Numbered from the stretch's first letter, positions 24,891 to 33,663 are shown. The stretch is DNA of 34,160 nt from Anaerococcus sp. (GCF_022770135.1 NZ_JALEIL010000023.1:1-34160); one strand, 5' to 3'. The notes: generated from the letters alone by a model not told the origin. Made by a program: numbers and translations.

Positions 24891-24919
24891 TTATAGATTC
24901 CTTAGCAAAGTGTTATAAT
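24891..24919 (+). promoter_or_regulatory. Promoter of the mannose-type PTS operon
   Basis: TTATAG (24891-24896), 17 bases, perfect TATAAT (24914-24919), 44 bases before the manX start. No sigma-54 type element and no clear catabolite-response (cre) site was found here. No terminator separates it from the preceding oxidoreductase gene, so read-through is possible. Confidence 0.5.
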
Positions 24920-24962
24920 ATAGATATAGTACGTATGTATTATTAGAAAGAAAGGAGTTCAT

Positions 24963-25952
24963 ATGGTAGGAATAATACTCGCAAGCCACGGCGGTTTTGC
25001 CGATGGTATCAAAGAATCCGCTCAAATGATTTTTGGCGAGCAAGAAAAATTCGAATCAGTATGCCTACTACCTTCAATGGGACCCGATGATTTTAGAGCA
25101 AATCTCGAAAAAGCCATTGAAAAGCTAGATACTGAAGAGATTCTTTTCTTGGTTGATCTTTGGGGCGGTACACCATTTAACCAAAGCTCAAATTTATTTG
25201 AGGGAAATGAGGATAAATGGGCAATTGTTGCTGGCATGAACCTTCCTATGGTCATAGAAGCTTTAAGCGAGAGGTTTACTGCAGAGAAATCTCACGACAT
25301 AGCTAAGGCTATAGTAGGATCTGCCAAAGAAGGAGTTAAGATTAAGCCAGAAGAGCTTAATCCAGTAGAGGAAGCAAAGGCAGAAGTCAAGGAAGATAAT
25401 ATCCCTAAGGGATCTATCCCAGAAGGAACAGTTCTTGGAGATGGCAAGATTGACATTGGACTTGCAAGAATAGACACAAGACTTCTCCACGGACAAGTCG
25501 CTACAAGCTGGACCAAGTCTATAAATCCTGACAGAATTATAGTTGTAAGTGATAGCGTAAGCAAAGATGAACTAAGAAAGAACATGGTAATGGAAGCAGC
25601 CCCTCCAGGAGTTAAGGCTCACGTAATTCCTATATGGAAAATGAAGGAGATAATGGATGATCCACGTTTTGGAGCAACCCGTGCCTTATTATTGTTTGAA
25701 AAACCACAAGACGTCCTAGAATTTTTAGAACTAGGCGGAAAGCTAGATAAGGTAAACTTAGGATCAATGGCTTACAAACAAGGAGATATCAACCTTACAA
25801 ATGCTGTTTCTATGAATGCTGATGATGTTAAATGCTTCGATAAAATCCTAGAATATGGAATAAAGATCGATGTCAGAAAAGTTCCAGCAGACAAGAGTGA
25901 AAATTTTGACAACTTGATGAAAAAAGCTAAAAGAGAACTAAATATTAATTAA
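24963..25952 (+). CDS. manX: PTS mannose/fructose/sorbose family IIAB component
   Basis: 329 residues. The IIA domain (about 1-130) has LASHGGFA with phospho-acceptor His9 and LVDLWGGTPFN. A charged linker (about 125-160) leads to the IIB domain with ARIDTRLLHGQV, where His176 is phosphorylated and passes the phosphate to the sugar. It accepts phosphate from HPr and works with the IIC and IID membrane proteins downstream. The fused IIAB form is the ManX type rather than separate sorbose/fructose IIA and IIB. SD AAGGAG. The sugar is most often mannose/glucose/glucosamine in this family, but specificity is not provable. Confidence 0.95.
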   Translation: MVGIILASHGGFADGIKESAQMIFGEQEKFESVCLLPSMGPDDFRANLEKAIEKLDTEEILFLVDLWGGTPFNQSSNLFEGNEDKWAIVAGMNLPMVIEALSERFTAEKSHDIAKAIVGSAKEGVKIKPEELNPVEEAKAEVKEDNIPKGSIPEGTVLGDGKIDIGLARIDTRLLHGQVATSWTKSINPDRIIVVSDSVSKDELRKNMVMEAAPPGVKAHVIPIWKMKEIMDDPRFGATRALLLFEKPQDVLEFLELGGKLDKVNLGSMAYKQGDINLTNAVSMNADDVKCFDKILEYGIKIDVRKVPADKSENFDNLMKKAKRELNIN

Positions 25953-25963
25953 TAGGAGAAATT

Positions 25964-26779
25964 ATGAATATACTTAATGTTATTTTAATCGTCCTTGTAG
26001 CTTTTCTTGCAGGATGTGAAGGAATCTTAGACCAATTCCAATTTCACCAACCACTTGTTGCTTGTACCCTAATTGGGCTTGTAACAGGTCACCTAAAAGA
26101 AGGCATAATCTTGGGCGGTTCTTTACAATTAATAGCCCTCGGTTGGGCAAACGTAGGTGCAGCAGTTGCCCCAGATGCAGCGCTCGCATCAGTAGCTAGT
26201 GCTATTATAATGGTTCTTGCCCTAGAAGGAGGAAGCGAGAATGTAACTAGTGCGATTAATACTGCTATAACCTTAGCAATCCCACTTTCTGTAGCAGGAC
26301 TATTCCTTACAATGATAGCAAGAACTCTTGCTATACCAATGGTTCACGGAATGGATGCTGCAGCAGAAAACGCTGACTTTAGAAAGATTGAAGTTCTTTC
26401 ATGGATGGGTGTATGCATGCAAGGGCTTAGAATTGCAATACCAGCCCTAGTGCTTTGCTTTATCCCTCCAAAGGTTGTAACAGATGCACTAAATGCTATG
26501 CCAGAATGGCTAACAGGAGGAATGGCAGTTGGTGGTGGAATGGTAGCTGCTGTAGGTTATGCCATGGTTATCAACATGATGAGTACCAAAGAAACATGGC
26601 CATTCTTTGCCCTAGGTTTTGTTTTCGCTGCAATCGATCAAATCACCCTAATCGGTCTTGGTGTAATAGGTGTTGTACTTGCAATTTTATATATGACACT
26701 AAAAAATCTTGCAACAAGTAACCAAGGAGGGGGACAAGGATCAGGCGATCCTCTAGGCGATATCATAAACGATTATTAA
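25964..26779 (+). CDS. manY: PTS mannose/fructose/sorbose family IIC component
   Basis: 271 residues with about seven membrane segments. LVAFLAGCEGILDQFQFHQPLVACTLIGLVTG and IILGGSLQLIALGWANVGAAVAPDAALASVASAI are diagnostic of ManY. Together with IID it forms the transport channel for mannose-type hexoses. It begins 11 bases after manX and ends 12 bases before manZ, all in one operon. The C-terminus has a short Gly-rich then acidic tail (QGGGQGSGDPLGDI), as is common in the family. Confidence 0.96.
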   Translation: MNILNVILIVLVAFLAGCEGILDQFQFHQPLVACTLIGLVTGHLKEGIILGGSLQLIALGWANVGAAVAPDAALASVASAIIMVLALEGGSENVTSAINTAITLAIPLSVAGLFLTMIARTLAIPMVHGMDAAAENADFRKIEVLSWMGVCMQGLRIAIPALVLCFIPPKVVTDALNAMPEWLTGGMAVGGGMVAAVGYAMVINMMSTKETWPFFALGFVFAAIDQITLIGLGVIGVVLAILYMTLKNLATSNQGGGQGSGDPLGDIINDY

Positions 26780-26791
26780 AAAGGAGCAATT

Positions 26792-27730
26792 ATGACTGAA
26801 AATATAAAAAATAATGAAGAAAGAATTGTCCTAAATCAATCTGTTCGTAGAAAGGTCTGCAACCGTCACCAATTCCTCCAAGGAACATGGAACTACGAGA
26901 GAATGCAAAATGGTGGTTGGGCCTTTTCAATGATTCCTGCCATCAAGGCTTTGTATAAGGACAAAGAAGATCAAAAATTAGCGCTAAAAAGACACCTTGA
27001 GTTCTACAACACCCACCCTTATGTATCAAGTCCAGTAATGGGAGTAACCCTTGCTATGGAAGAAGAAAGAGCAAATGGAACTCCAATCGATGATGCTGCC
27101 ATAAACGGTGTGAAGGTTGGTATGATGGGACCTCTTGCAGGTGTAGGAGATCCAGTATTCTGGTTTACCCTAAGACCAATCTTAGGAGCTCTTGGAGCAT
27201 CCCTAGCCCTTTCAGGAAACCCACTAGGTCCAATAATATTCTTTGTATTTTGGAATCTAATCAGATATATATTCGAGTGGAAGACTCAAGAGATGGGATA
27301 TAGGGCAGGTAATGAAATAACAAAGGACCTTTCTGGAGGACTTTTAGGTAGAGTTACCCTTATGGCATCAATCCTCGGTATGTTTATAGTAGGAGCTCTT
27401 GTACAAAGATGGGTATCAATCAACTTCACAGTAAATGTATCAGAAATCACCCAACAACCTGGTTCATATATAGACTGGGCATCTCTTCCAGCAGGAGCTG
27501 AAGGAATAAAAGAAGCCCTAACCCAGTACCACAACATAGGTGCCACAGCCCTAGACCCAGTAAAGGTAACAACCCTACAAGATAATTTGGATAGCTTAAT
27601 CCCAGGTCTTGTGCCACTCCTACTAACCCTAGGAATCTGTAAACTTCTAAAGAAAGATGTATCTCCAATTGCTATAATAGTTGCCCTATTCGTAATAGGA
27701 ATCATCGCTAGATTCTTTGGAATTATGTAA
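26792..27730 (+). CDS. manZ: PTS mannose/fructose/sorbose family IID component
   Basis: 312 residues, typical of ManZ. A long cytoplasmic N-terminal part is followed by hydrophobic segments near the C-terminus. QGTWNYERMQNGGWAFSMIPAI, FYNTHPYVSSPVMGVTLAMEE and GMMGPLAGVGDPVFWFTLRPI are the strongly conserved blocks of the family. It completes the membrane part of the transporter with ManY. The stop (TAATG) overlaps the next start. In lactic bacteria ManY/ManZ also act as receptors for class IIa bacteriocins, but nothing here shows that. Confidence 0.97.
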   Translation: MTENIKNNEERIVLNQSVRRKVCNRHQFLQGTWNYERMQNGGWAFSMIPAIKALYKDKEDQKLALKRHLEFYNTHPYVSSPVMGVTLAMEEERANGTPIDDAAINGVKVGMMGPLAGVGDPVFWFTLRPILGALGASLALSGNPLGPIIFFVFWNLIRYIFEWKTQEMGYRAGNEITKDLSGGLLGRVTLMASILGMFIVGALVQRWVSINFTVNVSEITQQPGSYIDWASLPAGAEGIKEALTQYHNIGATALDPVKVTTLQDNLDSLIPGLVPLLLTLGICKLLKKDVSPIAIIVALFVIGIIARFFGIM

Positions 27731-28077
27731 TGGTTCAATCGCAAAATACCAAAGTAGATTTAACTATCCCTGCTACCAACCTAAATGGCCTTACTTCCCA
27801 AGGTAAGGTCATGGTTGGCGATAGGGCTTTTGAATATTACAATGACAGGAACAAGGCCGATTTTATCCAAATACCTCGGAAGGAAATTAGGCTTGTGACT
27901 GCAGCTGTTATCTTTAAGAAGAAAATCACGAGATTTGCCATTCACACCAAAAGCAACGGAGATTTTATTTTCTCTACTAGAGATAACAAGAAAACCCTAA
28001 GAGCTATAAATAAATATATAGCAGACGATAAACTAAGGAAGTCCTTGACTGTACTAGATTATCTAAAAAGAAAATAA
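27730..28077 (+). CDS. manO: DUF956 family protein linked to the mannose PTS
   Basis: 115 residues. DUF956 (ManO) proteins are encoded at the end of many ManXYZ operons and thought to help regulate mannose PTS expression. VMVGDRAFEYYNDRNKADFIQIPRKEIRLVTAAVIF and the FIFSTRDNKKTLRAI block match the family pattern. It has no membrane segment. It overlaps the manZ stop by one base and is followed by a strong terminator, so it closes the operon. The gene symbol follows lactobacillus usage; function is not proven. Confidence 0.85.
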   Translation: MVQSQNTKVDLTIPATNLNGLTSQGKVMVGDRAFEYYNDRNKADFIQIPRKEIRLVTAAVIFKKKITRFAIHTKSNGDFIFSTRDNKKTLRAINKYIADDKLRKSLTVLDYLKRK

Positions 28078-28083
28078 TCTTTT

Positions 28084-28107
28084 AAGCCCCTGATTTGGGG
28101 CTTTTTT
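28084..28107 (+). terminator. Rho-independent terminator after the mannose PTS operon
   Basis: AAGCCCC, loop TGATTT, GGGGCTTTTTT: a stem of seven pairs with a T-run. Confidence 0.95.
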
Positions 28108-28113
28108 CGTTGA

Positions 28114-28227
28114 CTTTGTGAAAACATTTTCTAATTAGTGGATAAATTTTTCGTTTTGCTATATAATTATAGTATAAATTTAAAAAAGAACATTTTATTA
28201 TACAAGAGAATAAATGTTTTCACAAAG
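28114..28227. repeat. 16-bp perfect inverted repeat bracketing the EF-G-like gene promoter
   Basis: CTTTGTGAAAACATTT (28114-28129) and its exact reverse complement AAATGTTTTCACAAAG (28212-28227) are 82 bases apart. The left copy starts just after the PTS terminator and lies upstream of the -35. The right copy overlaps the first bases of the ribosome binding site AAAGGAG. Because the left copy is upstream of the predicted start, it is more likely a pair of protein-binding sites than an RNA hairpin. Each copy contains TTGTGAA, one half of the Bacillus-type Rex operator, but without its second half. Confidence 0.8.
28139..28167 (+). promoter_or_regulatory. Promoter of the EF-G-like gene and following operon
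   Basis: TGGATA (28139-28144), 17 bases, perfect TATAAT (28162-28167), leaving a leader of roughly 60 bases. It lies between the two arms of the inverted repeat. Confidence 0.55.
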
Positions 28228-28235
28228 GAGTAAAT

Positions 28236-30284
28236 ATGAAAAATTATGACACATCAAAAATCAGAAATTTAGCTTTAGTCGGTCACTCCAAAGCAGGGAA
28301 GACCTCTTTGACAGAATCACTATTATTTAAAACTGGTGTGATCGATAAAAAAGGAAAGGTTGAAGAAGGATCAACTGTTTCAGATTATGAAACACAAGAG
28401 AAAAAGAGAAATATTTCCCTTCAAACTTCAATTATTCCAATCGAATATGATGATTTTAAGATTAATTTTATAGATTCTCCTGGATTTTTTGATTTTGAAG
28501 GTGAAGTTTTGCAGGCTCTAAGAGCAGCGGAATCTGCACTTTTTGTTATAGATGGAGAAAATGGTATAGAAGTAGGAACAGAAAAATACTGGAAATACAC
28601 CCAAGAGATCAACCTACCTTCTATAATTTTTGTAAATAAACTAGACAAAGAAAACGCCAACTTCAACAAGGTAGTTTCAGATCTTCACATAGAATTTGGC
28701 AAGAAGATTATTCCTCTAACCTTAATGCTAGGTGAAGGAGAAGACTTCGAAGGAATAATCGATGTAATCGAGAAAAAAGCCTACACTTATGAAAATGACG
28801 AGAAAAAGGAAGTAGAAATTCCTGAAATAAGAATGGCAGAGGTTGAAGAAGTATACAACCAAGTTATAGAAGCTGTTGCAGAATCAGATGATAGCCTCAT
28901 GGAGAAATTCTTTGAGGGAGAAGAATTCTCAGAAGAAGAATTCATGAAGGGTCTATCCAAAGCAATACTCGAAGGAGATGTAGTTCCTCTTATAGCTGGC
29001 TCTAGCGAAAAACAAATCGGTCTAACCTCCCTCCTAGATTGTATAGTAAAATACATGCCAGCAATTGACGATGAAGCAGCAAACATTGGCTACAGGGTAA
29101 AAGAAGGCTATGAAGCTTTCGAAGCAAAGGCAGATGCACCTTTCTCTGCTGTAGTATTTAAGACAATAGCAGACCCATTTGTAGGTAAGATCTCTATCTT
29201 TAAGGTCTTATCAGGAACTATAAACAAGGACGATAAGATATATAATGTAAGTAAGGATGTCGAAGAGAAAGTAGCGAATCTCTTTGTCCTTAGAGGTAAG
29301 GAACAAATTAAGGTAGATAAGCTAGTAGCAGGGGATATAGGAGCCTTCTCTAAGGTAGATTCTGCATCAACTGGAGACAGCTTAGCTACAAAGGAAAACA
29401 AAATAGAATATAAGAGAATCAAATATCCACAACCAGTTTTATTCTTCGCTATCAAGGCCCTAAGCAAAAATGATGAGGACAAGATTTCAGAAGCCTTACA
29501 AAAACTTGCCGAAGAAGATCCAACCTTCAAGGAAGAAAGAAATCAAGAGACAAGCCAATCTATCCTATCTGGACTTGGTAATGTTCAACTAGAAGTGTTG
29601 ATGGATAAACTAAAAGATAATTACTCAGTAAACACAGAAGTTGTAGAATACAAGATCCCTTATAGGGAAACTATCAAGTCCAAATCAGACGTTCAAGGAA
29701 AACACAAGAAACAATCCGGTGGTGCTGGCCAATACGGAGACGTGTTTATAAGATTTGAACCAGTAGAGGAAGACTTCGTATTTGACGAAGAAGTATTCGG
29801 TGGAGCAGTTCCTAAAAACTACTTCCCAGCAGTAGAAAAAGGACTAGTAGAATCTTTAGCAGAAGGACCACTAGGTGGCTATAAAGTTACTGGAATCAAG
29901 GCGACCTTATATGATGGATCCTACCACCCAGTAGATTCAAACGAACAAGCCTTTAAAACTGCTGCAAAAATTGCCTTCAAAAAGGGTATAGAAGAAGCAG
30001 ACCCTATCTTACTAGAACCTGTGATGAAACTTGAAATCAATGTTCCAGATGCTAACATGGGTGATGTAATGGGCGATATGAATAAGAGACGTGGAAGAAT
30101 CCTCGGTATGGAGCCACAAGCAGACGGAAGTCAAGTAATACTTGCAGAAGCTCCACTAGCTGAAGTTCTAACCTATGCAATTGACCTAAGAAGTCAAACA
30201 TCAGCACGTGGTTCATTCTCAATGGAATTTGTAAGATACGAAGAAGTACCAAAAGAAATAACAGCAAAAGTATTAGAAAAATAA
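28236..30284 (+). CDS. Elongation factor G-like GTPase (EF-G2 type)
   Basis: 682 residues with the five-domain EF-G layout. The G domain has a P-loop GHSKAGKTSL, EKKRNISLQ in the switch I region, DSPGFFDF as G3, and NKLD as G4. Domain IV contains KHKKQSGGAGQYGDVFIRFEP, and domain V ends MEFVRYEEVP. The G3 motif has Phe where translocating EF-G has the catalytic His (DTPGHVDF), and switch I has RNIS instead of RGIT. This marks it as a paralogue, not the main FusA, which normally lies in the str operon. These EF-G2 forms are poorly characterised. SD AAAGGAG. It probably heads the operon with the branching enzyme, 28 bases downstream. Confidence 0.88.
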   Translation: MKNYDTSKIRNLALVGHSKAGKTSLTESLLFKTGVIDKKGKVEEGSTVSDYETQEKKRNISLQTSIIPIEYDDFKINFIDSPGFFDFEGEVLQALRAAESALFVIDGENGIEVGTEKYWKYTQEINLPSIIFVNKLDKENANFNKVVSDLHIEFGKKIIPLTLMLGEGEDFEGIIDVIEKKAYTYENDEKKEVEIPEIRMAEVEEVYNQVIEAVAESDDSLMEKFFEGEEFSEEEFMKGLSKAILEGDVVPLIAGSSEKQIGLTSLLDCIVKYMPAIDDEAANIGYRVKEGYEAFEAKADAPFSAVVFKTIADPFVGKISIFKVLSGTINKDDKIYNVSKDVEEKVANLFVLRGKEQIKVDKLVAGDIGAFSKVDSASTGDSLATKENKIEYKRIKYPQPVLFFAIKALSKNDEDKISEALQKLAEEDPTFKEERNQETSQSILSGLGNVQLEVLMDKLKDNYSVNTEVVEYKIPYRETIKSKSDVQGKHKKQSGGAGQYGDVFIRFEPVEEDFVFDEEVFGGAVPKNYFPAVEKGLVESLAEGPLGGYKVTGIKATLYDGSYHPVDSNEQAFKTAAKIAFKKGIEEADPILLEPVMKLEINVPDANMGDVMGDMNKRRGRILGMEPQADGSQVILAEAPLAEVLTYAIDLRSQTSARGSFSMEFVRYEEVPKEITAKVLEK

Positions 30285-30312
30285 TTATAGAAAAGAAAGT
30301 AAGGAGTATGCT

Positions 30313-32301
30313 ATGGCAAAGTGGGAAATATTGAATATAGATCCTTGGCTTAAAGATTACGAAAACGACATTAATTTGAGGATGGAATCTTACGAAAGGC
30401 AAAAAGAAAAACTTCTAGGAGATGGAAAAAAACTCACGGAATTTGCCAATGCGCATAACTACTACGGCTTTCACAAGACAAAAACGGGCTGGATATACAG
30501 GGAGTGGGCTCCTAATGCAGACGGGCTCTACCTTATAGGTGACTTTAACGGATGGGACAGACATTCCCATCCTCTCACAAAAATAAATGACGAAGATTGG
30601 GAGATAGAGATAAAAGGAATAAGGACTCTCCCTCACAAATCAAGAATCAAGGTCTTGGTAGATGCGAATGGGGCCATAAGAGATAGGATTCCTTTGTATG
30701 CTACAAGGGTTGAGAGAAACGACGAGTTAGACTATGCGGCCCTTATCCAAAATCCTAGGAAGAAATTCAAATGGGAAGATGAAGAATTCAAAATCCAAAA
30801 AGACGATCTTTTGATATATGAAGCTCATATAGGAATGGCTGGAGAAGACGGTAAAGTTTCTTCCTATAAGGAATTTGAGAAAAATGTCCTTCCGAGAATA
30901 AAAAAGGATGGGTATAACACAATCCAACTTATGGCCATAGCAGAGCACCCTTATTACGGATCTTTTGGCTATCAAGTATCAAACTTCTTTGCACCAAGCT
31001 CTTGGTATGGAGAAAATGATGAATTAAAATCACTGATAAATGCTTGCCACAAGGAAGGAATCAATGTGATTATGGACTTGGTTCACTCACATTCTGTAAA
31101 GAACACAGCTGAAGGCATCAATGAATTTGATGGAACAATCTACCAGTTCTTCCACGATGGAGAAGAAGGAAACCACCCTGATTGGGACTCTAAGTTATTC
31201 GACTACAAAAAACCTGGAGTCTGCCATTTTCTTCTATCAAATATAAAGTATTGGCTAGAAGAATACCACTTTGATGGATTTAGGTTTGATGGAGTAACTT
31301 CTATGATTTACAAAGACCACGGAAGAGGAGAAGCCTTCGACTCATATGCTAAATACTTCTCCATGAATACAGATATAGAAGCCCTAAACTACTTGCAGCT
31401 TGCCAACGAACTTATAAGAGAAATCAAAAAGGACGCCATAACAATAGCGGAAGATATGAGCGGTATGCCAGGAATGTGTCTTCCGATAGAATATGGTGGA
31501 ATTGGCTTTGACTATAGACTTGCTATGGGCATGCCAGATTTTTGGGAGAAGTCCCTAGAAAAACGAGATGAAGATTGGGATCTATCCAAGATGTGGTATG
31601 AACTATCAACTCACAGGCCAGAGGAGAAGAGAGTTTCCTATGTGGAAAGCCACGACCAGGCCCTAGTAGGATCAAAAACTACAATATTTAGGCTAGCTGA
31701 CCAAGAAATGTATTGGAATATGAGAAAAGACGACCACAATATGATTATCGATAGGGCAATCGCTCTTCACAAGATGATAAGATGGATTACGATATCCATG
31801 GGAGCTGATGCCTACCTTAACTTTATGGGTAACGAATTCGGCCATCCTGAATGGATTGACTTTCCGCGAGAAGGAAATGGCTATTCCTACCATTATGCAA
31901 GACGTCAATGGTCCTTGGCTGATTCCAAAGATTTAAAATATCAATTCCTAAATAATTTCGACAATGCAATGATAGAATTTTCTAAGGAAAATGATCAACT
32001 AGCGGGCGAAACATACAGATTGTGGATAGATAATGATAGAAAAATCATATCCTTTAGAAACAAGGATATAGTATATATCTTTAACTTCCACCCAGAAAAC
32101 TCCTATGAATCCTTCCAATTACCAATCCACGATATAGGAGAATTTAAAGTCCTTATGGATACAGACGAAGGAAGATTTGGAGGGTTTGATAGGATAAGTC
32201 ACGAATTCACCTACCAAACAGAAAAGCTTTCTGGAACAGACTATGACGGTATCAAGATCTACATCCCATCAAGGACAGGTCTTGCCTTAAAGAAGATATG
32301 A
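30313..32301 (+). CDS. glgB: 1,4-alpha-glucan branching enzyme, eukaryotic-type GH13
   Basis: 662 residues. An N-terminal CBM48-like region (about 50-125, YREWAPNADGLYLIGDFNGW) leads to a GH13 barrel. The catalytic residues are Asp326 in YHFDGFRFDGVTSM, Glu380 in TIAEDMSGMPG and Asp448 in VESHDQ. The blocks GNEFGHPEWIDFPREGNGYSYHYARRQW and VTSMIY are those of eukaryotic GBE1 and a minority of bacteria, unlike the usual bacterial GlgB. It introduces alpha-1,6 branches in glycogen. No glgA, glgC, glgP or debranching gene is nearby. The start follows AAGGAG; its stop overlaps the SGNH gene (ATGA). Confidence 0.93.
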   Translation: MAKWEILNIDPWLKDYENDINLRMESYERQKEKLLGDGKKLTEFANAHNYYGFHKTKTGWIYREWAPNADGLYLIGDFNGWDRHSHPLTKINDEDWEIEIKGIRTLPHKSRIKVLVDANGAIRDRIPLYATRVERNDELDYAALIQNPRKKFKWEDEEFKIQKDDLLIYEAHIGMAGEDGKVSSYKEFEKNVLPRIKKDGYNTIQLMAIAEHPYYGSFGYQVSNFFAPSSWYGENDELKSLINACHKEGINVIMDLVHSHSVKNTAEGINEFDGTIYQFFHDGEEGNHPDWDSKLFDYKKPGVCHFLLSNIKYWLEEYHFDGFRFDGVTSMIYKDHGRGEAFDSYAKYFSMNTDIEALNYLQLANELIREIKKDAITIAEDMSGMPGMCLPIEYGGIGFDYRLAMGMPDFWEKSLEKRDEDWDLSKMWYELSTHRPEEKRVSYVESHDQALVGSKTTIFRLADQEMYWNMRKDDHNMIIDRAIALHKMIRWITISMGADAYLNFMGNEFGHPEWIDFPREGNGYSYHYARRQWSLADSKDLKYQFLNNFDNAMIEFSKENDQLAGETYRLWIDNDRKIISFRNKDIVYIFNFHPENSYESFQLPIHDIGEFKVLMDTDEGRFGGFDRISHEFTYQTEKLSGTDYDGIKIYIPSRTGLALKKI

Positions 32302-32819
32302 CAAAGATAATATGCTTAGGCGATTCATTCACACAGGGATATCTTGTAGAAGATAAAAACTACACCCGCTTTCTCGAGAAGGCGGGCTTTCTCGTTAAAA
32401 ACCTAGGTGTTAATGGATCGACAACGGAGGAAATGCTAGAAAGATACAGAAGATTTAAGGCGGAAGAAAGAGAAGATATATTAGTGGTGTTTGGTGGGAC
32501 GAACGACTTTTTGAATGGAATATCTGCTCAGTTTGCCTATAAAAATCTAAAAAGTATACTAGATATGTCGAATGTTTCAAAAAAAATTCTGATAATCCCT
32601 AGTTATGTTGAAGAGGAAAGCATATTTCCTGTCTATAGGATGACTAACGACAAAATAGACTTACTCTATGAGATTTTCAAAGAAGACTTATCTAATAGGA
32701 AGGATTTTTATATTATAGATGCAAGGAAGATCCAAGGAAGATTTATTGACGGCATACATTTAGCTAGTGATTTTCATGAAAAATTAATGGAAGAAATATT
32801 AAGGATAATAAATGATTGA
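32298..32819 (+). CDS. SGNH/GDSL-family hydrolase
   Basis: 173 residues, a minimal SGNH domain. Block I is ICLGDSFTQG with the nucleophile serine, block II is the glycine in KNLGVNGST, block III is VVFGGTNDF with the oxyanion asparagine, and block V is DGIHLAS with the catalytic Asp and His. There is no signal peptide, so it is probably cytoplasmic. Substrates range from lipids to acetylated sugars; none can be picked. Its ATGA overlap with the branching enzyme suggests coupled translation, so a carbohydrate ester is possible but unproven. It overlaps the mscS gene by 8 bases. Confidence 0.9.
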   Translation: MTKIICLGDSFTQGYLVEDKNYTRFLEKAGFLVKNLGVNGSTTEEMLERYRRFKAEEREDILVVFGGTNDFLNGISAQFAYKNLKSILDMSNVSKKILIIPSYVEEESIFPVYRMTNDKIDLLYEIFKEDLSNRKDFYIIDARKIQGRFIDGIHLASDFHEKLMEEILRIIND

Positions 32820-33663
32820 TCAAATAGAAGATACACAAGTTGTAAGAGATTTGATGAAAAACAAGATAATATTTACTCTTGTAGCCATAGCCATAATCCT
32901 TATTGTTAGCAAACTAATATTAAATATCCTAAAAAGATTGATTAATAAATTGCTAGAAGGAAAAGCTGTGCAAAAATCATCTCTTAACCAGAACAAGGTA
33001 AACACAATCTCTAGTGCTATATATTCTGTTATAAGAGTAGTGGTAATTTTTATCGCAATAACCTTGATACTAGATGTATTTGGAATAAATACCTCAACCC
33101 TAATAGCTACAGCAGGAGTTGGAGGTGTTGCGCTAGCTCTAGGAACTCAAACTATAATTGAAGATTTCATAAAAGGAATCCTCATCATAGTAGATGATAA
33201 AATAAGAGTTGGAGAATGGATAAAGGTAGCAGGTATAGAAGGAGAAGTTGAAGACTTAGACTTTAGAGTAACAAAGGTAAGAGATTTTAACGGTTCACTT
33301 CATATAATACCAAACTCACAAATAACAAGCGTCCAAAACTTCAACAGAGGAGAAATGATTGCTGATACGACATTTTCAGTATCCTATGACACACCTCTAG
33401 ATGAAATAAAAGACATGGTCGGTGATATCAGTATGAAGCTAGCAAACAAAGAAGAAAATAAAGGCCTGTTTATAGAGAAATTTAAGATTTTTGAAATCAA
33501 TTCACTAGAAGCCTTCTCTTATAAGGTTAGAATTACTGCAACAGTAAAAGATGGTGAGCAGTGGCAAATAGGAAGACAGGCCCGAGAGATGATAAAATAT
33601 GAAATGGAAAAAAGAAAAATAAAAAGCGCCCTAGTGGAGTATGAAGAAAATGAAGAAATATAA
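32812..33663 (+). CDS. Small-conductance mechanosensitive channel (MscS family)
   Basis: 283 residues. There are about three membrane segments, near 18-40, 70-90 and 93-120. The third is the pore helix with LIATAGVGGVALALGTQTIIEDFIKGILII, the Gly/Ala-rich pattern of MscS TM3. The cytoplasmic beta domain follows: IRVGEWIKVAGIEGEVEDLDFRVTKVRDFNGSLHIIPNSQI. The C-terminal alpha/beta domain is complete. It opens on membrane tension to release solutes during osmotic downshock. AAGGATAATAA precedes the ATG, which lies inside the SGNH gene. The size is as in Bacillus YkuT-like small MscS. Confidence 0.94.
   Translation: MIDQIEDTQVVRDLMKNKIIFTLVAIAIILIVSKLILNILKRLINKLLEGKAVQKSSLNQNKVNTISSAIYSVIRVVVIFIAITLILDVFGINTSTLIATAGVGGVALALGTQTIIEDFIKGILIIVDDKIRVGEWIKVAGIEGEVEDLDFRVTKVRDFNGSLHIIPNSQITSVQNFNRGEMIADTTFSVSYDTPLDEIKDMVGDISMKLANKEENKGLFIEKFKIFEINSLEAFSYKVRITATVKDGEQWQIGRQAREMIKYEMEKRKIKSALVEYEENEEI

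Noticed and set aside
24920-24962. Catabolite-response (cre) site or sigma-54 promoter for the PTS
   Set aside because: TACGTA and AT-rich palindromes are present but no match to the cre or the -24/-12 consensus.
25263-25585. Overlapping minus-strand ORFs inside manX
   Set aside because: Shadows of the plus-strand IIAB gene. They are serine/leucine-rich with no domain pattern, as expected from the reverse frame of a conserved gene.
26455-26721. 88-aa ORF in another frame of manY
   Set aside because: Cys/Arg/Asn-rich translation with no start signal, within an intact IIC gene.
28115-28131. CcpA cre site in the left arm of the inverted repeat
   Set aside because: TGTGAAAACATTTTCT lacks the central CG and several fixed positions of the cre consensus.
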